Notes: generated from the sequence alone by a model not told the origin. A DNA stretch of 45,457 bases from Gammaproteobacteria bacterium (GCA_020851435.1 JADZCS010000245.1:1-45457), one strand, 5' to 3'. Shown: positions 36,588-45,457, counted from the first letter of the stretch. Program-made: numbers and translations.

Positions 36588-37715
36588 ATGTCGCGCCGCC
36601 CCAGCAGATTGCACCGCCGCCGCGCCACTTTTCTGCTGGCGGGGCTGCTCGCAGCGACGGGCGTGCAGGCGGCGACGGTCAGTCCATCGGCGCCGACCCT
36701 CGACGCGGCCGCGGCCGGCCGGTTCGCCGCCCTCGCGCTGGGCTGCGTCCAGCTCGAATACCCGAACAAGCTGTCGCACGTGCTCGCGAGCGACGCCGAT
36801 GTGCGCCCACCGCGCGCGCTCGCCCCGGCGTTCTTCGGCTGCTACGACTGGCACTCGTCCGTGCACGGCCACTGGCTGCTGGCGCGCGTGGCGCGGCTGT
36901 TTCCCGATGCGCCGTACGCTGCCTCCGCGCGCGCCGCGCTGGAGCGCAGCCTCACGCCGGCCAACATTGCGGTCGAGGTCGACTACCTGCGCACGCCGGG
37001 TCGCGCCTCGTTCGAGCGTCCGTACGGCCTGGCATGGCTGCTGACCCTCGCGCGTGAGCTGCGGGAATGGGACGACCCCGACGCGCGCCGCTGGGCCGCG
37101 GCGCTCGCGCCGCTCGAGGCGGAAGCCGCCACCAGGCTGGCGACCTGGCTGCCGAAGCTCGGCAACCCCGTGCGTATCGGCGAACACAACCAGACTGCCT
37201 TCTCGCTGGGGCTGGTGCTCGACTGGGCGGCGGTTGCCGGGCGAAAGGACATGACTGACCTGGCCACCGCCTCGGCGCGCCGTTTCTACCTGGGCGACAC
37301 GCAGTGCCCGCTGGCCTACGAGCCGTCGGGCGAGGACTTCCTCTCACCGTGCATCGCCGAGGCCGACCTCATGCGACGCGTGCTGCCCGCGGCGGAATAC
37401 GCGCGCTGGCTCGGCCGGTTCCTGCCGATGATTCCCGGGCGTGAAGCGACCGACTGGCTGCCGCCCGGCGTGGTCACGGACCGTGCCGATCCCAAGCTCG
37501 CGCACCTCGACGGGCTGAACCTGAGCAGGGCCTGGATGCTGGAGGGAATCGCCGCGGGCCTGCCGGGCCGCGACCGGCGCATCCCGGCGCTGCTGGCCAC
37601 CGCGCGAGTGCACCGCGACGCGGCGCTGCCCGCCGTGACCGGGGAGCATTACGAGGGTGGTCACTGGCTCGGGACGTTCGCGGTGTACCTGACGAGCCGG
37701 GCCGGGGTACATTGA
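36588..37715 (+). CDS. DUF2891-like protein (exported)
   Basis: PAFFGCYDWHSSVHGHWLLARVARLFP, YGLAWLLTLARELREW, EPSGEDFLSPCIAEADLMRRVL; N-terminal signal sequence. Confidence 0.8.
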   Translation: MSRRPSRLHRRRATFLLAGLLAATGVQAATVSPSAPTLDAAAAGRFAALALGCVQLEYPNKLSHVLASDADVRPPRALAPAFFGCYDWHSSVHGHWLLARVARLFPDAPYAASARAALERSLTPANIAVEVDYLRTPGRASFERPYGLAWLLTLARELREWDDPDARRWAAALAPLEAEAATRLATWLPKLGNPVRIGEHNQTAFSLGLVLDWAAVAGRKDMTDLATASARRFYLGDTQCPLAYEPSGEDFLSPCIAEADLMRRVLPAAEYARWLGRFLPMIPGREATDWLPPGVVTDRADPKLAHLDGLNLSRAWMLEGIAAGLPGRDRRIPALLATARVHRDAALPAVTGEHYEGGHWLGTFAVYLTSRAGVH

Positions 37716-37730
37716 TCGCGGCGCATCGCC

Positions 37731-39329
37731 ATGGAGGCAGCCTTGAAGACCCATCCGATGAATCCGCTCGACGCCTCCTGGCTGCAGGTGGAGTCGCGCG
37801 ATACGCCCATGCACATCGCGGGCCTGATGCCGTTCCGCCTGCCGCCGGGCGCGAGCCCGGGATACCTGCGCGACCTCATCAAGGACCTGCGCGCCTCCCG
37901 TGAGTTCGCGCCGCCATGGAACCTGCGCCTGCGCAAGCCCACGCTCGCCCACCCGCTGCCGGCCTGGGTCGAGGAAGCCGACGAGGACGTCGACCTCGAG
38001 TACCACCTGCGCCACTCCGCGCTGCCCAGCCCCGGCGGTGAACGCGAGCTCGGCCAGCTGATCGCGCGGCTGCACAGCCAGCAGCTGGACCTGAGCAGGC
38101 CGCCCTGGGAACTGCACCTCATAGAGGGCCTTTACGGCGATCGCTTCGCGCTCTACATCAAGATGCACCACTCGCTGCTCGACGGCATCAGCGGCGTGCG
38201 GCTGCTGATGCGGGCGATGGCTGACGATCCTGCCGCGAGCCTCGCGCTGCCGCCGTTCTGGAGCCCGTCGCCCCGCCAGCCGGCGAAGAAGAAGGGCAGG
38301 GCCGCGGGCAAGGCGCGCGTTGCGGCCAAGGCCGCGGCTGCCGCGGCCAGGAGCGAGTCGCACCAGCCCCATGCACCCTCGCTGTCGCTGGACGGCATCC
38401 TCAAGTCCCTGCTGCAGTCGGTCGGCGGCCAGGCGCGGACGGTGCCCCAGCTGGTGAGCGCGCTCGGCACCCTGTGGGGCGTTCGCGCTTCGCAGGAATC
38501 GCTGATGCTGCCGTTCGACGCGCCGCGCTCGAGCCTCAACGGCCGGGTGCGTGGCCAGCGCCGCGTGGCGACCCAGCAGTTCCCGCTGGAGCGCCTGAAG
38601 ACGCTGGCGCGCGCCGCCGACTGCACGCTCAACGACGTCGTGCTGGCCATCTGCGGCGGTGCGCTGCGGCGCTTCCTGCTGGACGACGGGCTGTTGCCCG
38701 ACAAGCCGCTGACCGCGGGCGTGCCGGTGTCGGTGCGTCCGGCCGACGACGAGGGCACCGGCAACGCGATCACGTTCATCATCGCCACCATGGCGACGGA
38801 CGTGTCGGATCCGCTCGAGCGCCTGCGCGCCATCGTCGCCTCGACGCAGAGCGCCAAGGCGCACGTGCAGTCGCTGCCGCGCGACGCGATGACGCAGTAC
38901 ACGATGGTGCTGATGGCGCCGTCGCTCATCTCGATGCTGACGCCGCTGGGCGGCCGCACGCGGCCAATGTTCAACGTCACGGTGTCCAACGTGCCGGGCC
39001 CGGACCGGCCGCTGTACTTCCGCGGCGCGCTGCTCGAGGCGATCTATCCGATCTCGCTGATCGCGCACGGGCTCGCGCTCAACATCACCTGCGAGAGTTA
39101 CGCCGGCAGCCTCGACTTCGCCTTCACGGGCTGCCGCGACACGCTGCCGCACCTGCAGAAGCTGGCGCCGTACTCGGCGGAGGCGCTCGAAGACCTCGAG
39201 CGCGCGGTTGCCGCGGCGGCGGCAGCCGCGGCTGCGCCGGCGCGCAAGTCCAGGCCGCGGGCCGTCAAAAAAGCTTCGTCCCCAGCCACCACGCGGCGGC
39301 CGCCATCGCGGCGCTCGCGGGGATCGTAA
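37731..39329 (+). CDS. Wax ester synthase/diacylglycerol acyltransferase (WS/DGAT)
   Basis: MNPLDASWLQVESRDTPMHIAGLMPF, active site MHHSLLDGISG, NVPGPDRPLYFRGALLEAIYPISLIAHGLALNIT. Confidence 0.94.
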   Translation: MEAALKTHPMNPLDASWLQVESRDTPMHIAGLMPFRLPPGASPGYLRDLIKDLRASREFAPPWNLRLRKPTLAHPLPAWVEEADEDVDLEYHLRHSALPSPGGERELGQLIARLHSQQLDLSRPPWELHLIEGLYGDRFALYIKMHHSLLDGISGVRLLMRAMADDPAASLALPPFWSPSPRQPAKKKGRAAGKARVAAKAAAAAARSESHQPHAPSLSLDGILKSLLQSVGGQARTVPQLVSALGTLWGVRASQESLMLPFDAPRSSLNGRVRGQRRVATQQFPLERLKTLARAADCTLNDVVLAICGGALRRFLLDDGLLPDKPLTAGVPVSVRPADDEGTGNAITFIIATMATDVSDPLERLRAIVASTQSAKAHVQSLPRDAMTQYTMVLMAPSLISMLTPLGGRTRPMFNVTVSNVPGPDRPLYFRGALLEAIYPISLIAHGLALNITCESYAGSLDFAFTGCRDTLPHLQKLAPYSAEALEDLERAVAAAAAAAAAPARKSRPRAVKKASSPATTRRPPSRRSRGS

Positions 39330-40266
39330 CGATCCAGGCGACGACGATGCCGCCGGCGATGCCCCAGTTCACGCCGCGCGCGCGCTGTGCGGAGCCGACG
39401 CCGACGATCGCGCCGGTGATGGTGTGCGTGGTGGACACCGGGATGCCGAAGCCCGAGGCGATGAACAGCGTCATGGCGCCGCCAGTCTCGGCCGCAAAGC
39501 CGCCCACGGGCTTCAGCTTGGTGATGCGCTGGCCCATCGTCTTGACGATGCGCCAGCCGCCGAACAGCGTGCCCAGCGCGATCGCGGCGAAGCAGCTCAC
39601 GATCACCCAGCCGGGAAGATGATCCGTCGTGGTCGCGCCGGCGGAGATCAGCAGCAGCCAGATGATGCCCATGGTCTTCTGCGCGTCGTTGGTGCCGTGG
39701 CCGATGCTGTACAGCGCCGACGAGGCGAGCTGCATCCTGCGGAACCAGCGGTCCACGCGCCGCGTCGACTGGCGCATGCAGATCCACGACACCAGGATGA
39801 TCAGCGCCGCGCCCAGCACGAAGCCCAGCACCGGCGAAACGACGATGAAGACCGCGACCTTGGCGATGCCCGAGCCTACCAGCGGCCCGGTGCCGGCCTT
39901 GGCCATCGTCGCGCCCATGAGCCCGCCGATCAGCGCGTGTGAGGAACTCGACGGGATGCCGTAGTACCAGGTGATGAGGTTCCAGACGATCGCGCCCGTG
40001 AGCGCGCCGAAGATCACGTACTGGTCCACGACCGACGGCATCACGATGCCCTTGCCGATCGTCGCTGCCACCTTCATCTCGAACAACCAGATCGCCACGA
40101 AGTTGAAGAACGCCGCCCAGACGACCGCCTGGTGCGGCTTCAGGACGCCCGTGGAGACGATGGTGGCGATCGAGTTCGCGGCGTCGTGGAAGCCGTTCAT
40201 GAAGTCGAACGCCAGCGCCAGGCCCACCAGCAGCACCAGCGTCAGGGTCGCGATGTGCAGTTCCAT
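39265..40266 (-). CDS. pit: Inorganic phosphate transporter, PiT family
   Basis: LALAFDFMNGFHDAANSIATIVSTGVL, GIPSSSSHALIGGLMGA, SIGHGTNDAQKTMGII. Confidence 0.95.
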   Translation of the reverse strand: MELHIATLTLVLLVGLALAFDFMNGFHDAANSIATIVSTGVLKPHQAVVWAAFFNFVAIWLFEMKVAATIGKGIVMPSVVDQYVIFGALTGAIVWNLITWYYGIPSSSSHALIGGLMGATMAKAGTGPLVGSGIAKVAVFIVVSPVLGFVLGAALIILVSWICMRQSTRRVDRWFRRMQLASSALYSIGHGTNDAQKTMGIIWLLLISAGATTTDHLPGWVIVSCFAAIALGTLFGGWRIVKTMGQRITKLKPVGGFAAETGGAMTLFIASGFGIPVSTTHTITGAIVGVGSAQRARGVNWGIAGGIVVAWIVTIPASAAMAAAAWWLGTKLF

Positions 40267-40267
40267 G

Positions 40268-40909
40268 TCAGGCGTTCTCGAGAACCACGTTCACGAGGAT
40301 GTGGCCGACCGCCTGGCACTTGTCGGTGGCGGACTCGAGCAGTTCGTAGAGGCCCTTGAGCTTGATGACCTCGCGGACGTCCTGCTCCTCGCGGAACAGC
40401 TTGGAGATGGCGCTGCGCATGACGCTGTCGGCGTCCGACTCGAGCGCGTCGATCTCCTCGCAGAGCTTGAGGATGGAGCGCGCGTTGTCCATGGAGGACA
40501 GCAACGCCACGGCCGACTGCATGCGCACGCAGCAGATCTGCACCAGGTTGGCGAGGTGGATCGCCTCCGGCGTCACCGTGCGGATGTCGTAGAGACTCAT
40601 CGACTCCGCCGTGCCGTCGATGAGGTCCACGATGTCGTCCATGCGCTGGATGAGGCGGTTGATCTCGTCGCGGTCGAAGGGCGTGACGAAGGTTTTGTGC
40701 ATGAGCCCGACGACGCCGCGCAGGACGTCATCAGCCTCGTTCTCGAGCTTCTCGATCTGCCGGATGTGGGTGGTGTCGATGCTGCCCGCGGCGCAGCTCG
40801 CGAGCAGTTGCTCCAGCGACTTGCTGCTGCGGACCACAATTTCCGCGTGCTGGTCGAACAGCGCGAAGAACTGCCGCTCACGCGGCATCAAGGCGGACAG
40901 GAAACGCAT
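40268..40909 (-). CDS. DUF47/PhoU-like phosphate transport regulator
   Basis: MRFLSALMPRERQFFALFDQHAEI...IEKLENEADDVLRGVVGLMHKTFVTPFDRDEINRLIQRMDDIVDLID; adjacent to pit. Confidence 0.93.
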   Translation of the reverse strand: MRFLSALMPRERQFFALFDQHAEIVVRSSKSLEQLLASCAAGSIDTTHIRQIEKLENEADDVLRGVVGLMHKTFVTPFDRDEINRLIQRMDDIVDLIDGTAESMSLYDIRTVTPEAIHLANLVQICCVRMQSAVALLSSMDNARSILKLCEEIDALESDADSVMRSAISKLFREEQDVREVIKLKGLYELLESATDKCQAVGHILVNVVLENA

Positions 40910-41010
40910 CGAGGCCCCCGGGAATCCCTGGATATGTCAGCCCCAATGATACGGGGGCGCGGGGCGCCGCTGCTTGCGACTTTCCAAAGGGCCCGTTCAG
41001 GGCCTGGCGG

Positions 41011-41091
41011 TCACGCGAAGAGGAGGACGGCGCCCCCGACGAGGACCAGGGCGGTGATGCTGCCACTGAGAGGACGATTGAAGAGAAACAT
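41011..41091 (-). CDS. Candidate 26-aa single-TM small protein
   Basis: ATG-initiated MFLFNRPLSGSITALVLVGGAVLLFA* in the DUF47-LysR intergenic region; not in the ORF track as its own entry. Confidence 0.35.
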   Translation of the reverse strand: MFLFNRPLSGSITALVLVGGAVLLFA

Positions 41092-41199
41092 GATGCGCTC
41101 CAGCGGCCGGGGGACCGTGGGAGGCACATTAGCCCTTCGGCGGATTCGAAAAAACAGACTAATTGCGAAAACATTGATCGATAACGTAAGATAATAGGC

Positions 41200-42153
41200 A
41201 TGGACCAGCTTGCAGCCATCCGGGTGTTCCTGCGCGTAGCCGAGCGCGGTTCGTTCACGCAGGCCGCCGACGACCTGCAGCTGTCGCGGGCGGTCGTCAG
41301 CCACCACGTAGCCGGGCTGGAACGTCACCTGGGCGCCCGGCTGCTGGGCCGTACCACCCGGCGCGTGACCCTCACCGAGGCCGGGCTCGAATACCTGGGG
41401 AACTGCCGCCGCATCGTGGCCGAGCTGGACGCTGCGGACGAGGCGATCCGCCACGGCCGTGAGCGCCCGGAGGGGCGGCTGCGCGTCGATGTGCCCACCA
41501 CCTTCGGCCGGCACCTGCTGGTTCCGGCGCTGCCCGCGTTTCTCGAGCGCTTTCCGGGCCTGGAGCTCGATGTGCGCATGAACGACCGCGTGGTCGACCT
41601 CGAGGCCGAACGCGTCGACGTGGCCGTGCGGGTGGGGTCCGTGGATCACCCCGGCCTGATCGCCAGGCCCATCGCCCGGCCGCGCATGGCGACCTGCGGT
41701 TCGCCCCAATACCTGGCGCGATTTGGCGTCCCGGCCCGCCCGGAAGACCTCGAGGGACACCAGCTGCTCGGGCTGTCGAACCCCCAGACGGGCAGGCCGC
41801 GCGAATGGACGATGCGGGTGGCAGGGCGGGACAAGCCGGTCAAGCTGCCGTTCCGGGCCGTGTTCGACTCCCCGGAGGCGCCGGTGCTGGCCGCCGTGGC
41901 CGGCGGCGGCCTGTGCCACTCGCTGAACCTCATGGTCCGCGACGCGATCGCCGCCGGCCAGCTCCAGGAAGTGCTCAAGCCCTACGCGACCGAGGCCGCG
42001 CCGATCTACGTGGTCTACCCCGAGTCGCAGCGCGGATCGGCCAAGGTACGCGCGTTTGCCGACTTCGCGGCGGAGCTCATGAAGGGCTTCGAGCGCGCTG
42101 CCCCGGTGGCCAGGGCCGCCCCGCCGGCGGTCGCCGGCGATGTTGCGCCTTGA
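41200..42153 (+). CDS. LysR family transcriptional regulator
   Basis: MDQLAAIRVFLRVAERGSFTQAADDLQLSRAVVSHHVAGLERHLGARLLGRTTRRVTLTEAG. Confidence 0.96.
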   Translation: MDQLAAIRVFLRVAERGSFTQAADDLQLSRAVVSHHVAGLERHLGARLLGRTTRRVTLTEAGLEYLGNCRRIVAELDAADEAIRHGRERPEGRLRVDVPTTFGRHLLVPALPAFLERFPGLELDVRMNDRVVDLEAERVDVAVRVGSVDHPGLIARPIARPRMATCGSPQYLARFGVPARPEDLEGHQLLGLSNPQTGRPREWTMRVAGRDKPVKLPFRAVFDSPEAPVLAAVAGGGLCHSLNLMVRDAIAAGQLQEVLKPYATEAAPIYVVYPESQRGSAKVRAFADFAAELMKGFERAAPVARAAPPAVAGDVAP

Positions 42154-42216
42154 CAGGGTGGGGGTACCCCCGGAAAATCCCGCCTCCCTCGACGGCCGGG
42201 TCTCCGGTCGGCCCGT

Positions 42217-42293
42217 GGCTAGGTAGCTCAGCCGGTTAGAGCACGGGATTCATAACCCCGGGGTCGGCGGTTCGATTCCGCCCCTAGCCACCA
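42217..42293 (+). tRNA. tRNA-Met (anticodon CAT), CCA encoded
   Basis: GGCTAGG...GGGATTCATAACCCC...GGCGGTTCGATTCCGCC...CCTAGCCACCA cloverleaf. Confidence 0.95.
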
Positions 42294-42310
42294 TTTCTTC
42301 CGGCGTCTGC

Positions 42311-43864
42311 CTAGAACTCCCACTCGAGCTGCAGGCGCAGCGTCGCGTCCGGCGATTCCTTCGTCAGGCCGAACAGCAGGGCCGCTTCGTACTTGAGCGC
42401 GCCCTGACCGCTCCCCCGCCGGTACTTGCCGGCGAGCGCGGGGCCAAGCGAGTGCTCGTGGTCCGCGAGCGGGCCCACTTCGCCCCAGTCGCCCAACTCG
42501 CCGTACAGCTCGATGCCGGGCTCGAACAGCTCCGACTGTCGGTAGCGCCAGCGCATCGCATATTCGAGCTCCGTATCGGCATCGCCGACCAGCGCGCGCT
42601 CGGCAAGCAGGTTGACGGTGACCACGCTGCGCGACAACTGCTTCTCGCCGAGCAGGCCGAGCTCGATCGCGTCGTCGCCGCCGTCTTCCAGCGAGTGCGC
42701 GTACTCGACCAGTACCCCGAAGTCCGCCCAGTACTGGCCCTGGGGCGTGATCTGGAAGATGTTCTCCCAGGCAATCTCGGTGGCCTCACGCGACTGGCCC
42801 GGAGCCTTTTCCCACACGCCGACCAGCTCGGTCTTCCAGAACGCCGTCGGCACGTACTCGAGTTCCAGCTTGTGCTTTTCGGCGCCGTCGCGCGCATCTG
42901 CCGAGTCGAAATCGCGGTGGCCGCGATACTCGACGGCCAGCTCGCCTTCTTCGACCACCGGCGAGTAGACCGTATGCGATGCACGCGCCGGCGGCGGCGC
43001 GAGCGCTGCGCCGAGCGCAAGGCAGGCGACACCCAGGGCGACCGCGGGAGTCGAGGCAGCGCGTGCACGGCGCCTGGATCGATTCATGATGAACGCCAGG
43101 CCGATCGAGACGACGAGGAAGAACACGAGCTGCATGCCGCTGGGGCGATCGGAATAGCCCAGCAGCGTGTGCAGCACCTGGCCGGCCAGGCCATGCTCGG
43201 GCAGCCAGCTCGACGAGTCCCACAGCGGCTCGGCCAGTGCGGGCAGCTTGCCGGCCTGGACGAGGAGGCCGGCTGCCTGCGCGGCCATGCCCGCCGCGAG
43301 CAACAGCAGGAGCCAGCTCGTGACGCTGAACAGGCGCCGCGTGGGGATCTGCAACAGTCCGAAGTACAGGGCCGCTCCGATCGCGACGCCACCGGCCAGG
43401 CCCAGCAGGCTGCCGATCAGCATCTGGCTCGCGTCCGTGCCGCCGGCCGCGATTCCGTACAGGAACAGCACGACCTCCGAGCCCTCGCGCAACACCGCGA
43501 GGCCGACTACGGCCAGCAGCATCGACAGCGGAGCCGTGCCCGAGGAAATGTCGTGCCCGACGGACTTCATCTCGCCGGCCAGCGCCGCGCCGTGGCTCTT
43601 CATCCAGACGTTGTGCCAGCCGAGCATGACCGTGGCCGTGAGCATCACGCCGGCGTTGAACACTTCCTGGCCCATGCCCTCGAGCGCCGAGGCGATGCGC
43701 TCGGCGAAGCCGGCGACGACGACGGCGCCGATGATGCCCAGCGCGATGCCGCCGGCGATCCACGCACCGCGTCGTGGCACCCCGCGGGTCGCCGCGAGCA
43801 CGATGCCGACGATCAGCGCGGCTTCGAACACCTCGCGCAGCACAATGATGGCGGCGGCGATCAC
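42311..43864 (-). CDS. FTR1-family iron permease fused in frame to a C-terminal outer-membrane-like (transporter/porin) domain
   Basis: REVFEAALIV and LREGSEVVLFLYG (RExxE motifs) in the N-terminal 258 aa; then MNRSRRRARAASTPAVALGVACLALGAALAPPPARASHTVYS... and a beta-rich domain ending LRLQLEWEF. Confidence 0.85.
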   Translation of the reverse strand: MIAAAIIVLREVFEAALIVGIVLAATRGVPRRGAWIAGGIALGIIGAVVVAGFAERIASALEGMGQEVFNAGVMLTATVMLGWHNVWMKSHGAALAGEMKSVGHDISSGTAPLSMLLAVVGLAVLREGSEVVLFLYGIAAGGTDASQMLIGSLLGLAGGVAIGAALYFGLLQIPTRRLFSVTSWLLLLLAAGMAAQAAGLLVQAGKLPALAEPLWDSSSWLPEHGLAGQVLHTLLGYSDRPSGMQLVFFLVVSIGLAFIMNRSRRRARAASTPAVALGVACLALGAALAPPPARASHTVYSPVVEEGELAVEYRGHRDFDSADARDGAEKHKLELEYVPTAFWKTELVGVWEKAPGQSREATEIAWENIFQITPQGQYWADFGVLVEYAHSLEDGGDDAIELGLLGEKQLSRSVVTVNLLAERALVGDADTELEYAMRWRYRQSELFEPGIELYGELGDWGEVGPLADHEHSLGPALAGKYRRGSGQGALKYEAALLFGLTKESPDATLRLQLEWEF

Positions 43865-44205
43865 GGCTGTGCCACCAGCCAGCCACGCGCGGTGCTGGCG
43901 TTGAATTCGCCGAAGAACTCGTAGCGGCCCGGCTTCAGCGGGCCCACGAACACGATGATGCTGCCCCTGGCCGGCACGATCTTTTCGCGGTTCAGGGCGT
44001 AGCTCTCGAACTCCTCGGGCGTCGCGTCGCGGTTCTCGACCACCAGCTTGAGCTTCCTGCCCGCCGGGACCGTGATCTCGGCGGGCGAGAAGCGGTGGTT
44101 CTCGAGCACCAGGCGGATCTCGGGCTGCTCAGCCAGGGCGGCCGGCAGTGCCAGCACCAGCGCGGATGCGATCACCAGCTTGCGAAGGGTCTGCATTCGG
44201 GTCAC
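43861..44205 (-). CDS. Periplasmic cupredoxin-domain protein (iron uptake associated)
   Basis: Signal peptide; IRLVLENHRFSPAEITVPAGRKLKLVVENRDATPEEFES...PLKPGRYEFFGEF; overlaps FTR1 gene start. Confidence 0.88.
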   Translation of the reverse strand: MTRMQTLRKLVIASALVLALPAALAEQPEIRLVLENHRFSPAEITVPAGRKLKLVVENRDATPEEFESYALNREKIVPARGSIIVFVGPLKPGRYEFFGEFNASTARGWLVAQP

Positions 44206-44388
44206 CCCTTGGAGTACTGGGGATCAGTATGCGACTGAGAATCATTCGCGTCTATAGGGGGGGACGAAAGGCTCAATTCGCCGCGACACAGTCCGGGGCC
44301 GCCCGACTGAACAATTACAGTTGCGCCCGGTCCAATGTTGAGTAACAAATATGGCCGTTTTCACTGACCCCTGAACGGAGACCTCCTG

Positions 44389-44703
44389 ATGAACAAGTTG
44401 TCCCTGGCCGTACTGGCCTGCGCCTCTGCGCTGCTGCTGGTTGGCACGGCCAATGCCGCTGGCAACGCCGCCGCCGGCAAGACCAAGGCTGAAGACTGTG
44501 CCGACTGCCACGGCGACGCTGGCGAGGGTGATGGCAAGAAGAACCCGAAGATCGCCGGCATGACGGTGGAGAAGTTCACCAAGGCGATGGTGGAGTACCA
44601 GGACGGCACCCGCACCAAGAGCCCCAAGATGGCGAAGGCCGCGAAGGGTGTCAGCGCTGCGGATATCGCCGACATGGCTGCCTACTACGCGACGCTCAAG
44701 TAA
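44389..44703 (+). CDS. Small periplasmic c-type cytochrome
   Basis: Signal peptide; heme motif CADCH; IAGMTVEKFTKAMVEYQDGTRTKSPKMAKAAKGVSAADIADMAAYYATLK. Confidence 0.93.
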   Translation: MNKLSLAVLACASALLLVGTANAAGNAAAGKTKAEDCADCHGDAGEGDGKKNPKIAGMTVEKFTKAMVEYQDGTRTKSPKMAKAAKGVSAADIADMAAYYATLK

Positions 44704-44732
44704 GCGCCCAGCGCAGTTCGACGAGCAAGAAT

Positions 44733-44759
44733 GGGGCCCCTGCGGGCCCCGTTTCTTTT
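44733..44759 (+). terminator. Rho-independent terminator
   Basis: GGGGCCC-CTGC-GGGCCCC followed by GTTTCTTTT after the cytochrome gene. Confidence 0.85.
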
Positions 44760-44770
44760 ACGGGGCCGCG

Positions 44771-45457
44771 TCAGGCCAGCAGTTCGTCCAGCGACCTGGC
44801 GATGATGTCCAGGCCCTCGTCGATGACCGCGTCCTCGGCGGTGATCGGCACCAGGATGCGGATCACGTTGCCGTAGCTGCCGCAGGACAGCAGGATCAGG
44901 CCGTGCTCCCGCGCCCGGGCAGTCAGGGCCTTGGCGAGGTCGGCATCGGGCTGATGGGCGTCACCGCCCTTGCCGAGTTCGATCGCCAGCATCGCGCCGA
45001 GCCCGCGCACCTCGACGATCTCGCGATGCCTGGCGGCCATCGCCTGCAGGCGCGCGGTCATGTGCCGGCCGATGGTCTCGGCGCGTTCGAAGATCTTTTC
45101 CTCGGCGAACACGTCGAGCACGGCCAGTGCAGCCGCGCAGGCCACCGGGTTGCCGGCGTAGGTGCCGCCGAGTCCGCCGGGCGGGCAGGCGTCCATGATG
45201 TCGGCGCGACCGATGACGGCCGACAGCGGGAATCCGCCAGCTACGGACTTGGCGACGGTGACCAGGTCGCCTGCGACGCCATAGTGTTCCATGGCGAACA
45301 TGCGGCCGGTGCGCCCGGCGCCGCTCTGGATCTCGTCGGCGATCAGCACGATGCCGTGCCTGTCGCACAGCGCGCGCAGCGCGACGACGAAGTCTGCAGG
45401 GGCGACGTAGAAGCCGCCCTCGCCCTGGACGGGCTCGAAGATGATGGCGGCGACCCG
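44771..45457 (-). CDS. gabT: 4-aminobutyrate aminotransferase-type class III aminotransferase (5' end outside window)
   Basis: VAAIIFEPVQGEGGFYVAPADFVVALRALCDRHGIVLIADEIQSGAGRTGRMFAMEHYGVAGDLVTVAKSVAGGFPLSAVIG; open to window end. Confidence 0.9.
   Translation of the reverse strand, partial: RVAAIIFEPVQGEGGFYVAPADFVVALRALCDRHGIVLIADEIQSGAGRTGRMFAMEHYGVAGDLVTVAKSVAGGFPLSAVIGRADIMDACPPGGLGGTYAGNPVACAAALAVLDVFAEEKIFERAETIGRHMTARLQAMAARHREIVEVRGLGAMLAIELGKGGDAHQPDADLAKALTARAREHGLILLSCGSYGNVIRILVPITAEDAVIDEGLDIIARSLDELLA

Noticed and set aside
42160-42171. GGGGGTACCCCC perfect palindrome after the LysR gene
   Set aside because: No loop for a hairpin and no T-tract; likely chance in GC-rich sequence.

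Overview
High-GC (roughly two-thirds G+C, by eye) gammaproteobacterial-type chromosome segment; lineage is inferred from gene content and the hemA-prfA-prmC / lolB-ispE-tRNA-prs-rplY-pth-ychF order. The flanks are mostly housekeeping: metH, mtgA, ppi, prmC, prfA, hemA, TPR protein, lolB, ispE, tRNA-Gln, prs, rplY, pth, ychF, WS/DGAT, pit/DUF47, LysR, tRNA-Met, FTR1/cupredoxin, cytochrome c and a partial gabT. The standout is a contiguous ~19.4-kb accessory locus (about 4.6-24.0 kb) that reads as a sulfosugar (sulfoquinovose/sulfoquinovosyl-glycerol) uptake, sulfoglycolysis and desulfonation system. One arm is a tightly packed minus-strand operon, suyA-suyB-comC-slcC-YeiH exporter-glpD-glpK. 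It diverges from a plus-strand operon: GntR/HutC regulator, YihV-like PfkB kinase, LacD/YihT-like aldolase, L-fucose-isomerase-like protein and a GH31 glycosidase. A TonB-dependent receptor and a TRAP transporter follow. The combination would take an SQ-glycoside to DHAP, pyruvate, sulfite and glycerol, with the glycerol enzymes inside the desulfonation operon. Unusual parts are the non-YihS isomerase, a YicI-like GH31 without an obvious YihQ sulfonate motif, and no visible sulfolactaldehyde dehydrogenase. Other oddities: an LMW-PTP with its catalytic Cys replaced by Asp, an FTR1 permease fused in frame to an outer-membrane-like domain with an internal signal peptide, and interlocked inverted repeats upstream of the TonB receptor. 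All family calls come from reading translations and remembered motifs; no searches were run.
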